Origin: a virus
Strand: one strand, 5' to 3'
Virus record (IMG/VR): IMGVR_UViG_3300037010_002253
Span: 1-64,000 of that record
Length of the DNA stretch: 64,000 nt
The translations under genes and the position numbers were made by a program. Numbering within the stretch: position 1 is the stretch's first letter; every line of letters starts with the position of its first letter. Below the pieces are notes generated by a model, which was not told the DNA's origin, did no database searches, and worked only from the letters and a program-made list of their open reading frames with translations. Below, in pieces: positions 46,781 through 56,146 of this stretch.

Positions 46781-49036
46781 TCAGGTGAAGAAGATGTGAG
46801 GCTTCGCGTCCGCGTCAGTGAACTCCGTGCGGAGCCGCTTGTCGAGTCGCTGGTACCTCATGGCGTCCCGCTTCTTCAGGACGTAGTACCGCTGTCCCGG
46901 GATGCAGAGGCTCGTGATGTCCCCGGCGACGGTGACCGTCGTCGCCGTGTTCGCCACGATCCGAAAGAGCTGCTTTTGGTTCTGGTTCGGGTTCAGGTAC
47001 ATGCCGACCCAGCCGTCGACCCCAGGGGGATCCTGGTTCGGGTCGAGCTGGAAGACGTTCAGCACCACGCCCGCGGTCTCCCCCATCGTCACGGGGATGC
47101 CCTTGGTAGTGATGTAGACGCCGACGTCGTTCGGTCCCCAGGCGCCAACGAGGTTCGCCCCGGGACCGAAATACATGCGGCTGTAGAAGTCGTACCGCGA
47201 TCCGCGCGCCTGGAAGTCGAGCAACGGGTTGTAGATGGTCGAGTGGTACCCGCTGGACAGCTTGTACTTGTAGTGGGGGATCCGATGCTCGAAATCCACG
47301 CCCACCGTGTAGTCGAAGGCGATGCCGTACTTGATCGCCCCGATCGCGAAGCCACTTCCGAAGAAGAGTTCCGTTTTGCTATTCCCTGTGATGAGGTACT
47401 TCCCGTTCCCCTCGGGGCACAGGTAGTGGCCCTTCCATTGGTTCTCCTCCCACTCCGCAGTGGTATCGGTGATGGTCGTCTGTCCGCCGAGAGAGGTCAC
47501 GGCCACACCCGCCTCGGAGTAGTACTCCGCGCGGAGGAAGCTCTTGCCGACGCTTACTGTCGCGCCGGAGGGGAAGTTGTGGGTCGACGGCGACACGAGG
47601 ACGACGGTCTTGCCTGCGTAGTCGACGCTCGCCACCTCGGAGATGTGGCCGGCCGCGTTCGTACGGATCTCGATCGCGATCCCCTTTTTGATACCGAGCA
47701 CGCTGTTCAGGGACACATGCGTCCCACCGAACGCGAGGTCCGAGGTCAGCTCCAGGTCCTTCGGGGAAAGGTAGAGCTTCGCCTCCGTGAGGGTGTTGTC
47801 CTCCACGCAGGCGACGTCGCCGACCCAACCGAGCAGCTTCCCGCCCGCCCAATCGCTCGCCGCGCCGAGGCCGCTCGGGTCGGTCATCTTGGCGAAGGGG
47901 GAGGTGATGTCGCTTCCTTCCCCGTAGAGCAGGGCGCTGGTCCCATCGTAGGTCTTGAGGCCGACCGCGCCGCTGGGGCAGCCATCACCGTTCCCGAGAT
48001 CGACGCACGCCGAATCCCAGAGGGTCAGCATCTTCACCGCGTCCACGATGCCGGCGCACGATCCACGGATCTGGTACTGGGCCACGAGACCAAGAGCCAT
48101 CCGCCTCGTCGTCAGGAAATCGTACGAGTCTCCTTCCGGTAGCGCGCCGAGGGACCGGACGCGCGCGGCGGTGACGTGGAGGGGTGCGCGGTCGTCGTCC
48201 GTGTTGTTCTCGAGAGCCTTCGTCCACCCGCGCAGGGTGTCGAGCCAGCACCCCATGATGGTGAACCACCGCTCCAGGAAGCCTGCTCCGCCGCCCTCGG
48301 AGACGGGAAGGGCGTCGAGGTGTCGCTCGTCCCGGGTGGCCTGCCGCCAGAAGAACGTGTCCTTCGAGTTGAGCGACTCGATGGACAGACCCATGACACG
48401 GCTGTCCTTCGTGATCTTCACGAGGTCGACGCCAGTGGCGTACGACGGGTTGTTCGTGGCGACCACGAGGTAGTAGTAGAACGTGTTCCCTTCGAGGCCC
48501 GTGTCGAGGAACGTCTCGATCGAGGGGCCGTTGTAGACCTCGGTGGCCGCGTCCGTGAGGTCGAAGGGGTACCCCTTCGAGCGTCGGTGGATGGTGATCG
48601 CGATGGTCGAGGCAGGGTTCTTCCAGGTGAGGTGGATCTGGTTCCCTTCGCAGCGCGGTCGCGCCTTGAGGTTCTTCACCACGAACGGTGGGTACCCTAC
48701 CGACGCCGTGTAGGCGCCCCACCTGTTCGTGAGGGGGATGAACGCAACGGCGCCCCGCAGGTCGCCCACCACATTCAGTGTGTACTTCTTCCCCGAGGCT
48801 TGTGGGGACGTGCGAAGCCGCACGACCGTGTCGCTGATGGGAGCTGCGCCGTAGACCTTCACCCCGGGGATCGAGTAGCTCCCGAGGGAGAAGACCGCAG
48901 AGGAACGGAGCACCTTCTCGGAGAAAGTAAGGTCCACCGTTTCCGTATCGACCGGCGCGACGGAAACGAGATCGAAGGTAGGCCCCGACCCGCCGAACCC
49001 ATCGACGCCGTACTTGAGGAAACCGTAGCCGCTCAC
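46781..49036 (-). CDS. Large tail/baseplate protein with FN3-like domains
   Basis: 751 residues from GTG 49036. TFDLVSVAPVDTETVDLTFS, then LTWKNPASTIAITIHRRSK and TFYYYLVVATNNPSYATGVD, a fibronectin III-like module; the central part (RWFTIMGCWLDTLRGWTKAL) is helical; the C-terminal third is beta-rich. Position after baseplate J and before the spike parallels P2 gpI, so a baseplate/fibre-attachment role is inferred. Confidence 0.65.
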   Translation of the reverse strand: MSGYGFLKYGVDGFGGSGPTFDLVSVAPVDTETVDLTFSEKVLRSSAVFSLGSYSIPGVKVYGAAPISDTVVRLRTSPQASGKKYTLNVVGDLRGAVAFIPLTNRWGAYTASVGYPPFVVKNLKARPRCEGNQIHLTWKNPASTIAITIHRRSKGYPFDLTDAATEVYNGPSIETFLDTGLEGNTFYYYLVVATNNPSYATGVDLVKITKDSRVMGLSIESLNSKDTFFWRQATRDERHLDALPVSEGGGAGFLERWFTIMGCWLDTLRGWTKALENNTDDDRAPLHVTAARVRSLGALPEGDSYDFLTTRRMALGLVAQYQIRGSCAGIVDAVKMLTLWDSACVDLGNGDGCPSGAVGLKTYDGTSALLYGEGSDITSPFAKMTDPSGLGAASDWAGGKLLGWVGDVACVEDNTLTEAKLYLSPKDLELTSDLAFGGTHVSLNSVLGIKKGIAIEIRTNAAGHISEVASVDYAGKTVVLVSPSTHNFPSGATVSVGKSFLRAEYYSEAGVAVTSLGGQTTITDTTAEWEENQWKGHYLCPEGNGKYLITGNSKTELFFGSGFAIGAIKYGIAFDYTVGVDFEHRIPHYKYKLSSGYHSTIYNPLLDFQARGSRYDFYSRMYFGPGANLVGAWGPNDVGVYITTKGIPVTMGETAGVVLNVFQLDPNQDPPGVDGWVGMYLNPNQNQKQLFRIVANTATTVTVAGDITSLCIPGQRYYVLKKRDAMRYQRLDKRLRTEFTDADAKPHIFFT

Positions 49037-49037
49037 T

Positions 49038-49796
49038 TTACGGCACCGGGATCAGCTCGACGAGGACGCTGTCGCAGTCCGTCGCCACGCCGGCAGGGGT
49101 GAACACGTAGATGCGTGCGTGGGTCGCATCGACCCGGTACCCCATCCCCGCGAGGGCCTGCGGGGAGGCGACGGGGTTCGGGGTAACCCGCACGGCGAAA
49201 TCCTCGGGGAGGAGTCCCAAGGCCCAGGAGATGACCCCCTCCCCCGCGCCGCCGGCCGTGTAGGTGAAGTCCACGCCCGTCGGGAGGATGGTGCGGCTAC
49301 CACTCCGCGCCGCGCGGACCTGCTTGGGGATGTTCACCTGGTCCACGCGCAGGGACACGTAGCTGGCGCTCGCCTGGACGTACCGGGCGATGGCGTCCTC
49401 TAGGTACTTCCATCCGCGGTCCTGGCCGAGGAAGTTGCACTGGTCCGCCGTCGCCGCAAAGGGAGGCGTAGCCAGTCCCCTCTCGTCCCCGGACGCGAAA
49501 ACGCGCACGTCGGCGGCCTGGACCCCCGCCGCGTCCGTCGTGGTGAGCATGACCGTGTAGCAGCCGACCACGTCTTCCGTGAACGTGGACGACGCCGTGG
49601 TCCCGAAGACGCCGGGGGTCTGCGCACTCCCCTCCGGGACCGCGAGGAGCTTGTACTCCCACGCGACGACGCCCGCGTCGTTGACGTTCTGGCAGACGAC
49701 GACGCCCGCGTTGGTTCCGCGCTTCCCAAGAAGCGCCTGACCGTTCCCGCCGATGAAGGCACCCTGGGAGAACTTGAGCGAAGCCGAGATGGTCAC
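49038..49796 (-). CDS. Tail protein with Ig-like domain
   Basis: 252 residues. Beta-rich sequence with GVVAWEYKLLAVPEGSAQTP, FTEDVVGCYTVMLTTTDAAG (an Ig/PKD-like strand pair), and C-terminal FAVRVTPNPVASPQALAG and YVFTPAGVATDC. Overlaps the baseplate J gene by 4 nt. Probable baseplate or fibre accessory protein. Confidence 0.6.
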   Translation of the reverse strand: MTISASLKFSQGAFIGGNGQALLGKRGTNAGVVVCQNVNDAGVVAWEYKLLAVPEGSAQTPGVFGTTASSTFTEDVVGCYTVMLTTTDAAGVQAADVRVFASGDERGLATPPFAATADQCNFLGQDRGWKYLEDAIARYVQASASYVSLRVDQVNIPKQVRAARSGSRTILPTGVDFTYTAGGAGEGVISWALGLLPEDFAVRVTPNPVASPQALAGMGYRVDATHARIYVFTPAGVATDCDSVLVELIPVP

Positions 49797-51994
49797 TTCA
49801 CACCTCCGACGGCGTTGACCGTGATGTCGTCCTTCGTGAACAGCATGAAGTCCTCCTTGCGGAGCGCGAGGTCGCCCGCGGTCGCGTACGTGTCCACGTA
49901 GGACTCGTCACCGATAGCCCAAGGGACCGTTCCGTCTGGCAGCGCGAACTCGACCATCCCGTCCTCCGACCGCCAGAGGTAGTGCAGCTTCGCGCCCGCG
50001 GAAAGCGTGACGGGGTCCGCGAGGGTGAGGGTGCCTGCGCCGACGTGAACGACCACGCTTCGCAGGATCTCCACCCCGCCCTGCATGACGAGTACGGGGT
50101 CGCCCGCAGCCCAGCTTGTCGAGGAGACCACGGGAACCGTGGCCGCGGATGCGACCGCGGACGCGACGCTCGCCATGAGCACCTTCCCGACTCGCGGCTC
50201 GAGACGCTCGATGACGTACGGGTCGTCGGGAGCGCCGATGGTGAGGAGGCCATGGACGCTCGTCGCAACCGACTGCTGCGACCACGCCACCACGGGGAAG
50301 GAGTTGGGGACGTCGAGCGGGCGCACGCGCAGGGTCCAGTTCCCGTTGGAGAACTGCTCGGCGGAGAAGTTCGCCCGCTCGTCCACGAGCGACGTGTCGG
50401 TCAGGTACGAGGCCACGCCAATGTGGCGTTTCCGCACCTCGAACCGCCGACACACGACCGGCGCGAGAGACGCGACGACGCGGATGTTCCACTCCTGCCG
50501 CTGTACGGTGTTCGGGTTGACTTTGAGGCCCAGCGTCGTGCCGTCGCCCGTCGTCGGGGTCGCCAGGTACCTCGAGTGGTGCGGCTCGATGGTGAACGTC
50601 TTCACGAAGACCCGCTTGAGACCCTCGATTTGGGCCGGGCTCAAGGACTTGTAGAGGTCCTGAAGGTCGGCCTGCTCCGCGAAATCCATCACGTCGAATC
50701 CGTACTTGCTCAGGACGACGTCGGAGACCGCCGCCGCTCCGAGGGCCGCGACGTAGTTGTCCTCAATGAAAGCGTCGACCGACACTTTCAGGGTGACGTA
50801 GTTCGCGGCGATGGGGATGACCCGCTTGTTCGCGGACTTCTTGCTGCGCAACGCGATGATGATCGCGTTGTAGAGGGAGGCCGTCATCGGTCCCCCGCCA
50901 CCAGGCACGGTCACGACGTAGACCGGGACGGTCCCTGCGCTGCTCCGCCCAGGGACGCCCTTCGCGCGGTAGACCGCCGCGACGTTCGCTTGGGCAAGCG
51001 CGCCGTAGTCCTCCAGGGTCAGACCGCGATCGTTGGCCTTGATCGCAAGGGGGAGGGACTGCTTCGCGCTGTCGAGGCTCTGCTCCGGTCCCGCGCCCGT
51101 GGTGGGGTCGGGGTTCACGCAGAACGCGCCACGCAATGCAGATGGGGTCTTGGACCCGTCCGTCGTCCCGAGGATGGCGTTGACCGCTCCCGCGGGGAGG
51201 ATGGCGTCCACCCCAGTCCCCGTCTTGTAGGAGCCGAGGACCTGTTGGTTCGAGGGAGGCAGCTTCCCGAAGATCCCATCGCCGAACTTGAGGGAGACGG
51301 TGCCGTCCTCCGCCACGTTCTTCACGTAGACGGCGTCGTTGGGACCGAACGGAAGGAAGCTTTGGACTTCGACGTACAGCTCCGCCGCGATCGTGGCCAC
51401 GAGGGTCCCGTCCAAGACCGGCCTCTTCGCCAGGGTCACCACTTGGCCGAGCGCGCCGCTCGTGACCCCAAGGACCTCCTGGTAGACCTCGGTGCCGCTC
51501 TCGACGTCCACGTCCACGTACGTGCCGTAGGTCCCGTCGATGGAGAGCCCTGCGGAGTCGATGAGGGTGTCCACCTTCGGCTGGAAGGTGACGCTCCCAT
51601 CGCTCACGCCGAACTGCTGGTGTCGCGAGAGGGTGAACGAGTACGCCCCGTCCGAGTGCAGGGGGAGGTTGTAGATCCGAAGCTTCGTCGTTCCCTGGGT
51701 CGCCGACTTGAGGCGGAACGTGTACGCCTTCGCGAGATTGATGAAGTTCTGCCTCCTTCTCGTGAGGACGGGGATGGTTTCCAGGAAGCGCGCGTTCTGG
51801 GAATAGAAGACCATCTCCCCAGCGATCGCCATCAGCTCGAGGAACCGCGTACCAGGGTTGGCCGGGCCGAAGTCGGTCCACTGTTCGCTAGCGTACGAGG
51901 TCCTCTTGGCGTACGCCTCCAGGTCCGCGCGAAGTGAAGCAAAGTCCTCCGACGTGAAGTCGACGACCGGGGTGTCGGGTCCGCCAGCGCTCAT
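49793..51994 (-). CDS. Baseplate J-like wedge protein
   Basis: 733 residues. FTSEDFASLRADLEAYAKRT, GPANPGTRFLELMAIAGEMV and FINLAKAYTFRLKSATQGT match the start of gpJ/gp47-family wedge proteins; VSLKFGDGIFGKLPPSNQQV (FGDGxxGxxPP) is the family hallmark, and LEDYGALAQANVAAVYRAKG follows. J forms the baseplate wedges with the gp25-like protein encoded just upstream. Confidence 0.9.
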   Translation of the reverse strand: MSAGGPDTPVVDFTSEDFASLRADLEAYAKRTSYASEQWTDFGPANPGTRFLELMAIAGEMVFYSQNARFLETIPVLTRRRQNFINLAKAYTFRLKSATQGTTKLRIYNLPLHSDGAYSFTLSRHQQFGVSDGSVTFQPKVDTLIDSAGLSIDGTYGTYVDVDVESGTEVYQEVLGVTSGALGQVVTLAKRPVLDGTLVATIAAELYVEVQSFLPFGPNDAVYVKNVAEDGTVSLKFGDGIFGKLPPSNQQVLGSYKTGTGVDAILPAGAVNAILGTTDGSKTPSALRGAFCVNPDPTTGAGPEQSLDSAKQSLPLAIKANDRGLTLEDYGALAQANVAAVYRAKGVPGRSSAGTVPVYVVTVPGGGGPMTASLYNAIIIALRSKKSANKRVIPIAANYVTLKVSVDAFIEDNYVAALGAAAVSDVVLSKYGFDVMDFAEQADLQDLYKSLSPAQIEGLKRVFVKTFTIEPHHSRYLATPTTGDGTTLGLKVNPNTVQRQEWNIRVVASLAPVVCRRFEVRKRHIGVASYLTDTSLVDERANFSAEQFSNGNWTLRVRPLDVPNSFPVVAWSQQSVATSVHGLLTIGAPDDPYVIERLEPRVGKVLMASVASAVASAATVPVVSSTSWAAGDPVLVMQGGVEILRSVVVHVGAGTLTLADPVTLSAGAKLHYLWRSEDGMVEFALPDGTVPWAIGDESYVDTYATAGDLALRKEDFMLFTKDDITVNAVGGVK

Positions 51995-52419
51995 CAGGTC
52001 CTCCGAACAGTGAAAGGCTGCGTGTAGGTGTCCGCGAGCCCGGTCGAACGGTAGCGGAAGGGGATCCTCACGACCACCTTGAGCCCGGCCTCAGTCTCCA
52101 CGCTGGAGACGCTGATGTGCGGGGACACGACGATCCTCGGTTCCCACAGGTCGAGAGCGCGCTTCGCTTCGTACGGGATCATGTCCCGGGCCGTCTCCTC
52201 GCTCTGGAAGAGACCGTCTGACAGCATCGTCCCGAAGGGAATCCCGTTCCTTACCAGCTCCGGTCGTTCCCCGATCCGCGTCATCAGGATGCACCGGATG
52301 CTACGCTTCACGAGGTCCTCCTCGCTCGTCAGGACCGGGCCCCTCCCACTCACGTTCGCCTGGATCGGGTAGGCGTACCCGATCCCGTACATCGAAACGG
52401 GCTGCTTGTTGGTGATCAT
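51994..52419 (-). CDS. Baseplate wedge protein, gp25/W-like
   Basis: 141 residues. SEEDLVKRSIRCILMTRIGE, RPELVRNGIPFGTMLSDGLF, MIPYEAKRALDLWEPRIVVS and VRIPFRYRSTGLADTY are the gp25 family pattern with the short lysozyme-like fold. Shares 1 nt with gpJ and 4 nt with the upstream gene. Confidence 0.9.
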   Translation of the reverse strand: MITNKQPVSMYGIGYAYPIQANVSGRGPVLTSEEDLVKRSIRCILMTRIGERPELVRNGIPFGTMLSDGLFQSEETARDMIPYEAKRALDLWEPRIVVSPHISVSSVETEAGLKVVVRIPFRYRSTGLADTYTQPFTVRRT

Positions 52420-53279
52420 GTCACGTCTCCCATGCAGGGCCCCGTCTTGAGTAGGTCGGTGATGACGCCGACGACGGCGTCGATGGTGTCCTTCACGTCC
52501 TGGATCGGCTTGAGCATGTGACCGGGGTCCATGTCCGGTGCCGACAGGGTGGCGTGCAGGTTCGAGAAATCCCCGATCACGCCCGACAGATCAGGCATCC
52601 CAGGGAACGCGCTGACGATCTCGAGGATGGCGCCAAGGAGATCGAAGATGTTCTGTACGCTTCCCAGCTTGTCGAGGAGATGGTCCATCAGCGACACCCT
52701 GTAGTTGTCGAGGCACTTCCCTACCTCCTGGACCGACGGATTAGAGTCGCTGAGCTTGATGGAGACCTGGAGGCTCAGCGACAGGAGGTGGGTGACGAGA
52801 CTCAGGATGCAGCCGAGGAGAACCGACAGGATTCGCAGCACGTCGAGGACGGGGAGGATGAACTTGCAGAGCCCCAACGCGGGGATGAACAAGTCAAGGA
52901 GACACTTGCACTTGACCGGAACCATCGCGATGTCTTTTAGGAGCTTGACGACATCGGGGACCGGGAGGCTCTGCATCACGTCCTTGAGGTCCATCACGAC
53001 CTTGAGAACCTGGGCCAGACACCCAAGGGCGCAGAGGGGGATCCCCAACGCCTCCAAGGACGGCTGCAACGCCAGGAGCAGCTTCGCCGCGACGTCGCAC
53101 CCATCGCACCCGACCTTGAAGCTGAACTCAGGGACCGCCGAGATCCCTCCCCCACCGAGGGGCAGCCGGAACTTGAGGGGAGGGAGATCCGCGAAAACGG
53201 GAGGGCACGGGTTGACGCAGACCAACCTCGCGATGGGCTCTGTGGTGTGAGCGAAGGGGTCGATCTTGTTCTGCGCCAC
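52416..53279 (-). CDS. Hydrophobic, Cys-rich tail-module protein
   Basis: 287 residues. VCVNPCPPVFADLPPLKFRL, FKVGCDGCDVAAKLLLALQP, PLCALGCLAQVLKVVMDLKD and CKCLLDLFIPALGLCKFILP show an unusual density of Leu, Val and paired Cys through a helical core (VLRILSVLLGCILSLVTHLL). It lies between spike and wedge genes. Membrane contact or a role as a tail-tip/pore component is possible; homologues are not recalled. Confidence 0.6.
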   Translation of the reverse strand: MAQNKIDPFAHTTEPIARLVCVNPCPPVFADLPPLKFRLPLGGGGISAVPEFSFKVGCDGCDVAAKLLLALQPSLEALGIPLCALGCLAQVLKVVMDLKDVMQSLPVPDVVKLLKDIAMVPVKCKCLLDLFIPALGLCKFILPVLDVLRILSVLLGCILSLVTHLLSLSLQVSIKLSDSNPSVQEVGKCLDNYRVSLMDHLLDKLGSVQNIFDLLGAILEIVSAFPGMPDLSGVIGDFSNLHATLSAPDMDPGHMLKPIQDVKDTIDAVVGVITDLLKTGPCMGDVT

Positions 53280-53285
53280 GCTGTC

Positions 53286-53906
53286 CTACCCGTTGATGAT
53301 GTTGAGGCTCGCGTCGATGGTCCGACCGTTCGCCCGCACGAACGGGCCGACCAGTTGTACCCCCGAGGGGCCGATCACGATAGCTCCGCCTTCCCTAGAC
53401 CCGATGATGATATCACGCCCTTTCTTTACCCAGATGGCCGTTTCCTTGACGCCTGGCCGCCCCTTGGGCGGGTTGATCGCGTCCACCGACGCGCCAGGTA
53501 CGTTCCCCGCGCCCGCGACCAGGCTGCCCCCAGGGGACGCCGCCTGGAGGTCCTGCGGAGAGAGTCGGTCGTGACGTCCGTCCTTCCTGGGGGCGACGGT
53601 GAAGCAGCCGGTCCAGATCGGATGGTCGACGTGGCCTGCCTCGAACTCGACCCACACCCCGATCTCCTCCCCCGCCTCCTTGGCCGTGGGAGGCACGCCG
53701 AAATCCATCGAGTTGATTCCGCCCATCCAAGGGAAGTTGGGCTCCGCCCACCCGAGCCAGCCGTCCTCGTGGTCGCTGTCGATCCCCATCACCTGCGGGC
53801 AGTACAGGCGAAGCCGCCCCCGTCCCTCGTCGTCGTTGTTGTCGCGAACGAAGCCCTTGTATTTCCCGTAGTACGTGGCCTGGTGGTCATTCTCTTCGTA
53901 AAGCAT
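53286..53906 (-). CDS. Baseplate spike, gpV/gp45-like
   Basis: 206 residues. YYGKYKGFVRDNNDDEGRGR, LRLYCPQVMG, AGEEIGVWVEFEAGHVDHPI and WTGCF are the OB-fold/N-terminal signature of gpV-VgrG spikes; the C-terminus has repeats such as IIIGSREGGAIVIGPSGVQL that form a beta-helical needle. It pierces the outer surface of the host during injection. Confidence 0.85.
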   Translation of the reverse strand: MLYEENDHQATYYGKYKGFVRDNNDDEGRGRLRLYCPQVMGIDSDHEDGWLGWAEPNFPWMGGINSMDFGVPPTAKEAGEEIGVWVEFEAGHVDHPIWTGCFTVAPRKDGRHDRLSPQDLQAASPGGSLVAGAGNVPGASVDAINPPKGRPGVKETAIWVKKGRDIIIGSREGGAIVIGPSGVQLVGPFVRANGRTIDASLNIING

Positions 53907-53912
53907 AGTCCC

Positions 53913-55238
53913 TCACTTGATCTGGAACTTCGCAGGGAACGGCATAAACCCGCCGCCCGGTTCGATCGGAGGCTGCTTCGGAACGAAGACGGGTGACTCG
54001 CCGGGCTTGGCGAGGTCGAGGAAGTGCGTGCCCGCGTGCGGGTCATTTCCATCGCCGTTCTTGGGCTTGTCGTTCGTCTTGGCTTTGGTCTTCCCCTTGT
54101 CGAGGGCGTTCCTGGTGAGCTTCGCTGTCACGACGTACCCGGTCGTGTCGATGGCGTGCTTGGAGGACTTCACGCGCCACTCACCGGAGTACGTCTTCGA
54201 CACGTTCTCGAGCTTGATGATGGCCCTCGCCTTCACCTTCGGGCTCCCGATGACCTTGATGCTCGCCTCCACGCAGCTCATGTCGATCTTCTGGGTGACC
54301 GCGTCGGCGTGCTTCTGGATGATCGTAGTGTCCTTCTCCGGGGTCGGAGAAGTGAGCGCGCCTCCTTCGATGTAGAAGCCAAACTTCCCGAACGGGTTGT
54401 AGTGCTTGTCCGCAAAGAGGTCGTTCTTGGGGGCGACCCCAACCTGGCCATGCAGCACGTCCATGTTGGTAAAGAAGCGGCCCATCTTCCGCTCGGACTC
54501 CTTGTCGCCCTTCGCGTCCTTGCCCTTACCGTCCTTCGTGTCCGCGCCCGCCTTCTTGTTATTGTTGGGCTTCCCCATGCTCACCTCGGGGGTGAACTCG
54601 ATGAGAGTGCCGAGAGGGTCGTTGAAGTACGAGAACGTCAGGCTGGGCGCCGCGTCGAGACGCTTCTTGTGGAAGTGAAGCCGGTTCCCTTCGATGAAGC
54701 AGTCCCAGTTGAGGGGGGTGGCGAGCGAATAGAGGTACTGGATGTCGGAGACGCTCGCCGGCTGAACTCTCGCGGAGGACTCGCGGGCGTCGTTCGACTC
54801 CTCGATGTCCGCCTCTAGCGAGTACCTCTCCGCGATCTTCCTTGCGATGTCGCTCGAAGACACCTTCCCCCAATGCAGCGCGTGCGCCTCGCGGTTCATC
54901 GAGTACTGGATGTCCCAGGCCACCATCTCGATCGTAGGGACCTGGCCAGGCGCGGGGTACCTCGGCTTCGCCTTCGCGATGACAACGCCGTACACCGGGG
55001 ACAGGTCGTTGGCGTACCCCCACCGCACCCGGAACGTCACCCCCTGGATGAAGCGGGGGTCGTCCGTGTACTTCCCGCCCATGTTGTTGATGGTGAGCTT
55101 GATCTCGTTCGGCTTCTTCTCGTCGTCGTCGTACTCGAACTTGACGATGTCCTCGGCGATGTCTTCCGCCAGCTTCCCATCCGCCTCGACGAAGAACCGG
55201 GGGGCGTAGGTGTCGAGGTAGCTCGCGACGGTAGACAT
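53913..55238 (-). CDS. Baseplate hub, late control D-like
   Basis: 441 residues. DIAEDIVKFEYDDDEKKPNE, KLTINNMGGKYTDDPRFIQG and VTFRVRWGYANDLSPVYGVV, then ARKIAERYSLEADIEESNDA, SVSDIQYLYSLATPLNWDCF and NRLHFHKKRLDAAPSLTFSY, match gpD/gp27-type hub proteins, which share a fold with VgrG. A Lys/Asp-rich insertion (ADTKDGKGKDAKGDKESER) is atypical. The hub trimer carries the spike encoded next. Confidence 0.85.
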   Translation of the reverse strand: MSTVASYLDTYAPRFFVEADGKLAEDIAEDIVKFEYDDDEKKPNEIKLTINNMGGKYTDDPRFIQGVTFRVRWGYANDLSPVYGVVIAKAKPRYPAPGQVPTIEMVAWDIQYSMNREAHALHWGKVSSSDIARKIAERYSLEADIEESNDARESSARVQPASVSDIQYLYSLATPLNWDCFIEGNRLHFHKKRLDAAPSLTFSYFNDPLGTLIEFTPEVSMGKPNNNKKAGADTKDGKGKDAKGDKESERKMGRFFTNMDVLHGQVGVAPKNDLFADKHYNPFGKFGFYIEGGALTSPTPEKDTTIIQKHADAVTQKIDMSCVEASIKVIGSPKVKARAIIKLENVSKTYSGEWRVKSSKHAIDTTGYVVTAKLTRNALDKGKTKAKTNDKPKNGDGNDPHAGTHFLDLAKPGESPVFVPKQPPIEPGGGFMPFPAKFQIK

Positions 55239-55241
55239 GTC

Positions 55242-55574
55242 TCAGTAGTCCCCGGGCAGGATGTCGAAGAAGAACCGCGACTGGTTCGGGCAGCGGAGGG
55301 TGGTGTCCAGCTCGAGCTCCTCGAAGGGGTCCACCACGTCCGACAGATCCGCGATGACCCACCAGTAGCTCGCGCTCGTGAGGTACCGCAGTCCCAGCCG
55401 CCCCCACGTCTCGCCCCGCGAAGTGGTCCGGATGAAAACGTCGTTGCTTGCTGTCTCCGTGACCCGTGGACGCAGGTCGATGAACGGCGGCTGGGTCGCC
55501 CTACCGCGCGAGTCGATGGGAGCGATGACGTCGGTGAGACGGTACATGCTGTAGACGCCGAGGCTCATGTTCAC
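55242..55574 (-). CDS. Small baseplate protein, gp53/LysM-like
   Basis: 110 residues (GTG 55574 or ATG 55568). RTTSRGETWGRLGLRYLTSA, SYWWVIADLSDVVDPFEELE and LDTTLRCPNQSRFF resemble the gp53 wedge/LysM module where YWWVIxxxN precedes a D-P-F. Its stop lies 4 nt from the hub start; it starts inside the tube-initiator stop. Likely part of the baseplate periphery. Confidence 0.7.
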   Translation of the reverse strand: MNMSLGVYSMYRLTDVIAPIDSRGRATQPPFIDLRPRVTETASNDVFIRTTSRGETWGRLGLRYLTSASYWWVIADLSDVVDPFEELELDTTLRCPNQSRFFFDILPGDY

Positions 55575-56143
55575 CCCACGATGGCGGGCCCGAGGGCGGC
55601 CGGGGTCAGGAAGTCCGCGGGACCATCATCCACGAGGCCACCATCCTCGTCGGGGAAGATGTCGCGAGCCGTCTTCGATTTGTCAACGATCTCGGTCAGG
55701 TGCATCGAAATCTTCGCGATCTGGGGTTCGAGCTTGGGGGTCCACTGGATGACCTTGACGCCGGCCGTCCTGACGAGACATGGGACGCGCTGATACAGCT
55801 CACCGAAAGTGAACAGGACGAGATAGGGGAACACGGCCTGCATCCCCGCCTTGTGGTACTCGCCGGGGTACTCGAGGCTCTGGTAGAAATGGATCTCATT
55901 TGCGATGGAGAGGGTGCTGTGCCCTCTCGCCACCTTCCCGCGGTCCCCGTCCAAGTGCAGCTCGAACTTGATGTTCCGCTCCGACCCCGCGCCGAACTGC
56001 GCGACGGGGTGGGAGATGCCAGGTACCTCGTTCGACCCAGCCTTGATGCCCTTCGTGTCGTTGATCTCGTTCGGGTTGAACATGAAGGCACGAGTGATTC
56101 CACGCCCGACGATGGTCAGCCTGCCCCTGGTAATAGACGCCAT
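55571..56143 (-). CDS. Tube-associated protein, CIS_tube-like
   Basis: 190 residues. TRAFMFNPNEINDTKGIKAG, then FGAGSERNIKFELHLDGDRG and YLVLFTFGELYQRVPCLVRT, IQWTPKLEPQIAKISMHLTE. The FNPNE motif and layout are those of CIS_tube proteins (tube initiator in phages and contractile injection systems). A LysM part is not obvious. It connects the tube with the baseplate hub. Confidence 0.8.
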   Translation of the reverse strand: MASITRGRLTIVGRGITRAFMFNPNEINDTKGIKAGSNEVPGISHPVAQFGAGSERNIKFELHLDGDRGKVARGHSTLSIANEIHFYQSLEYPGEYHKAGMQAVFPYLVLFTFGELYQRVPCLVRTAGVKVIQWTPKLEPQIAKISMHLTEIVDKSKTARDIFPDEDGGLVDDGPADFLTPAALGPAIVG

Positions 56144-56146
56144 GAC

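Noticed and set aside
45614-48142. 842-codon plus-strand open frame opposite the spike and tail genes
   Set aside because: Antisense to two well-supported tail genes in a GC-rich genome, where such shadows are common; composition is Arg/Val/Glu-rich without domains.
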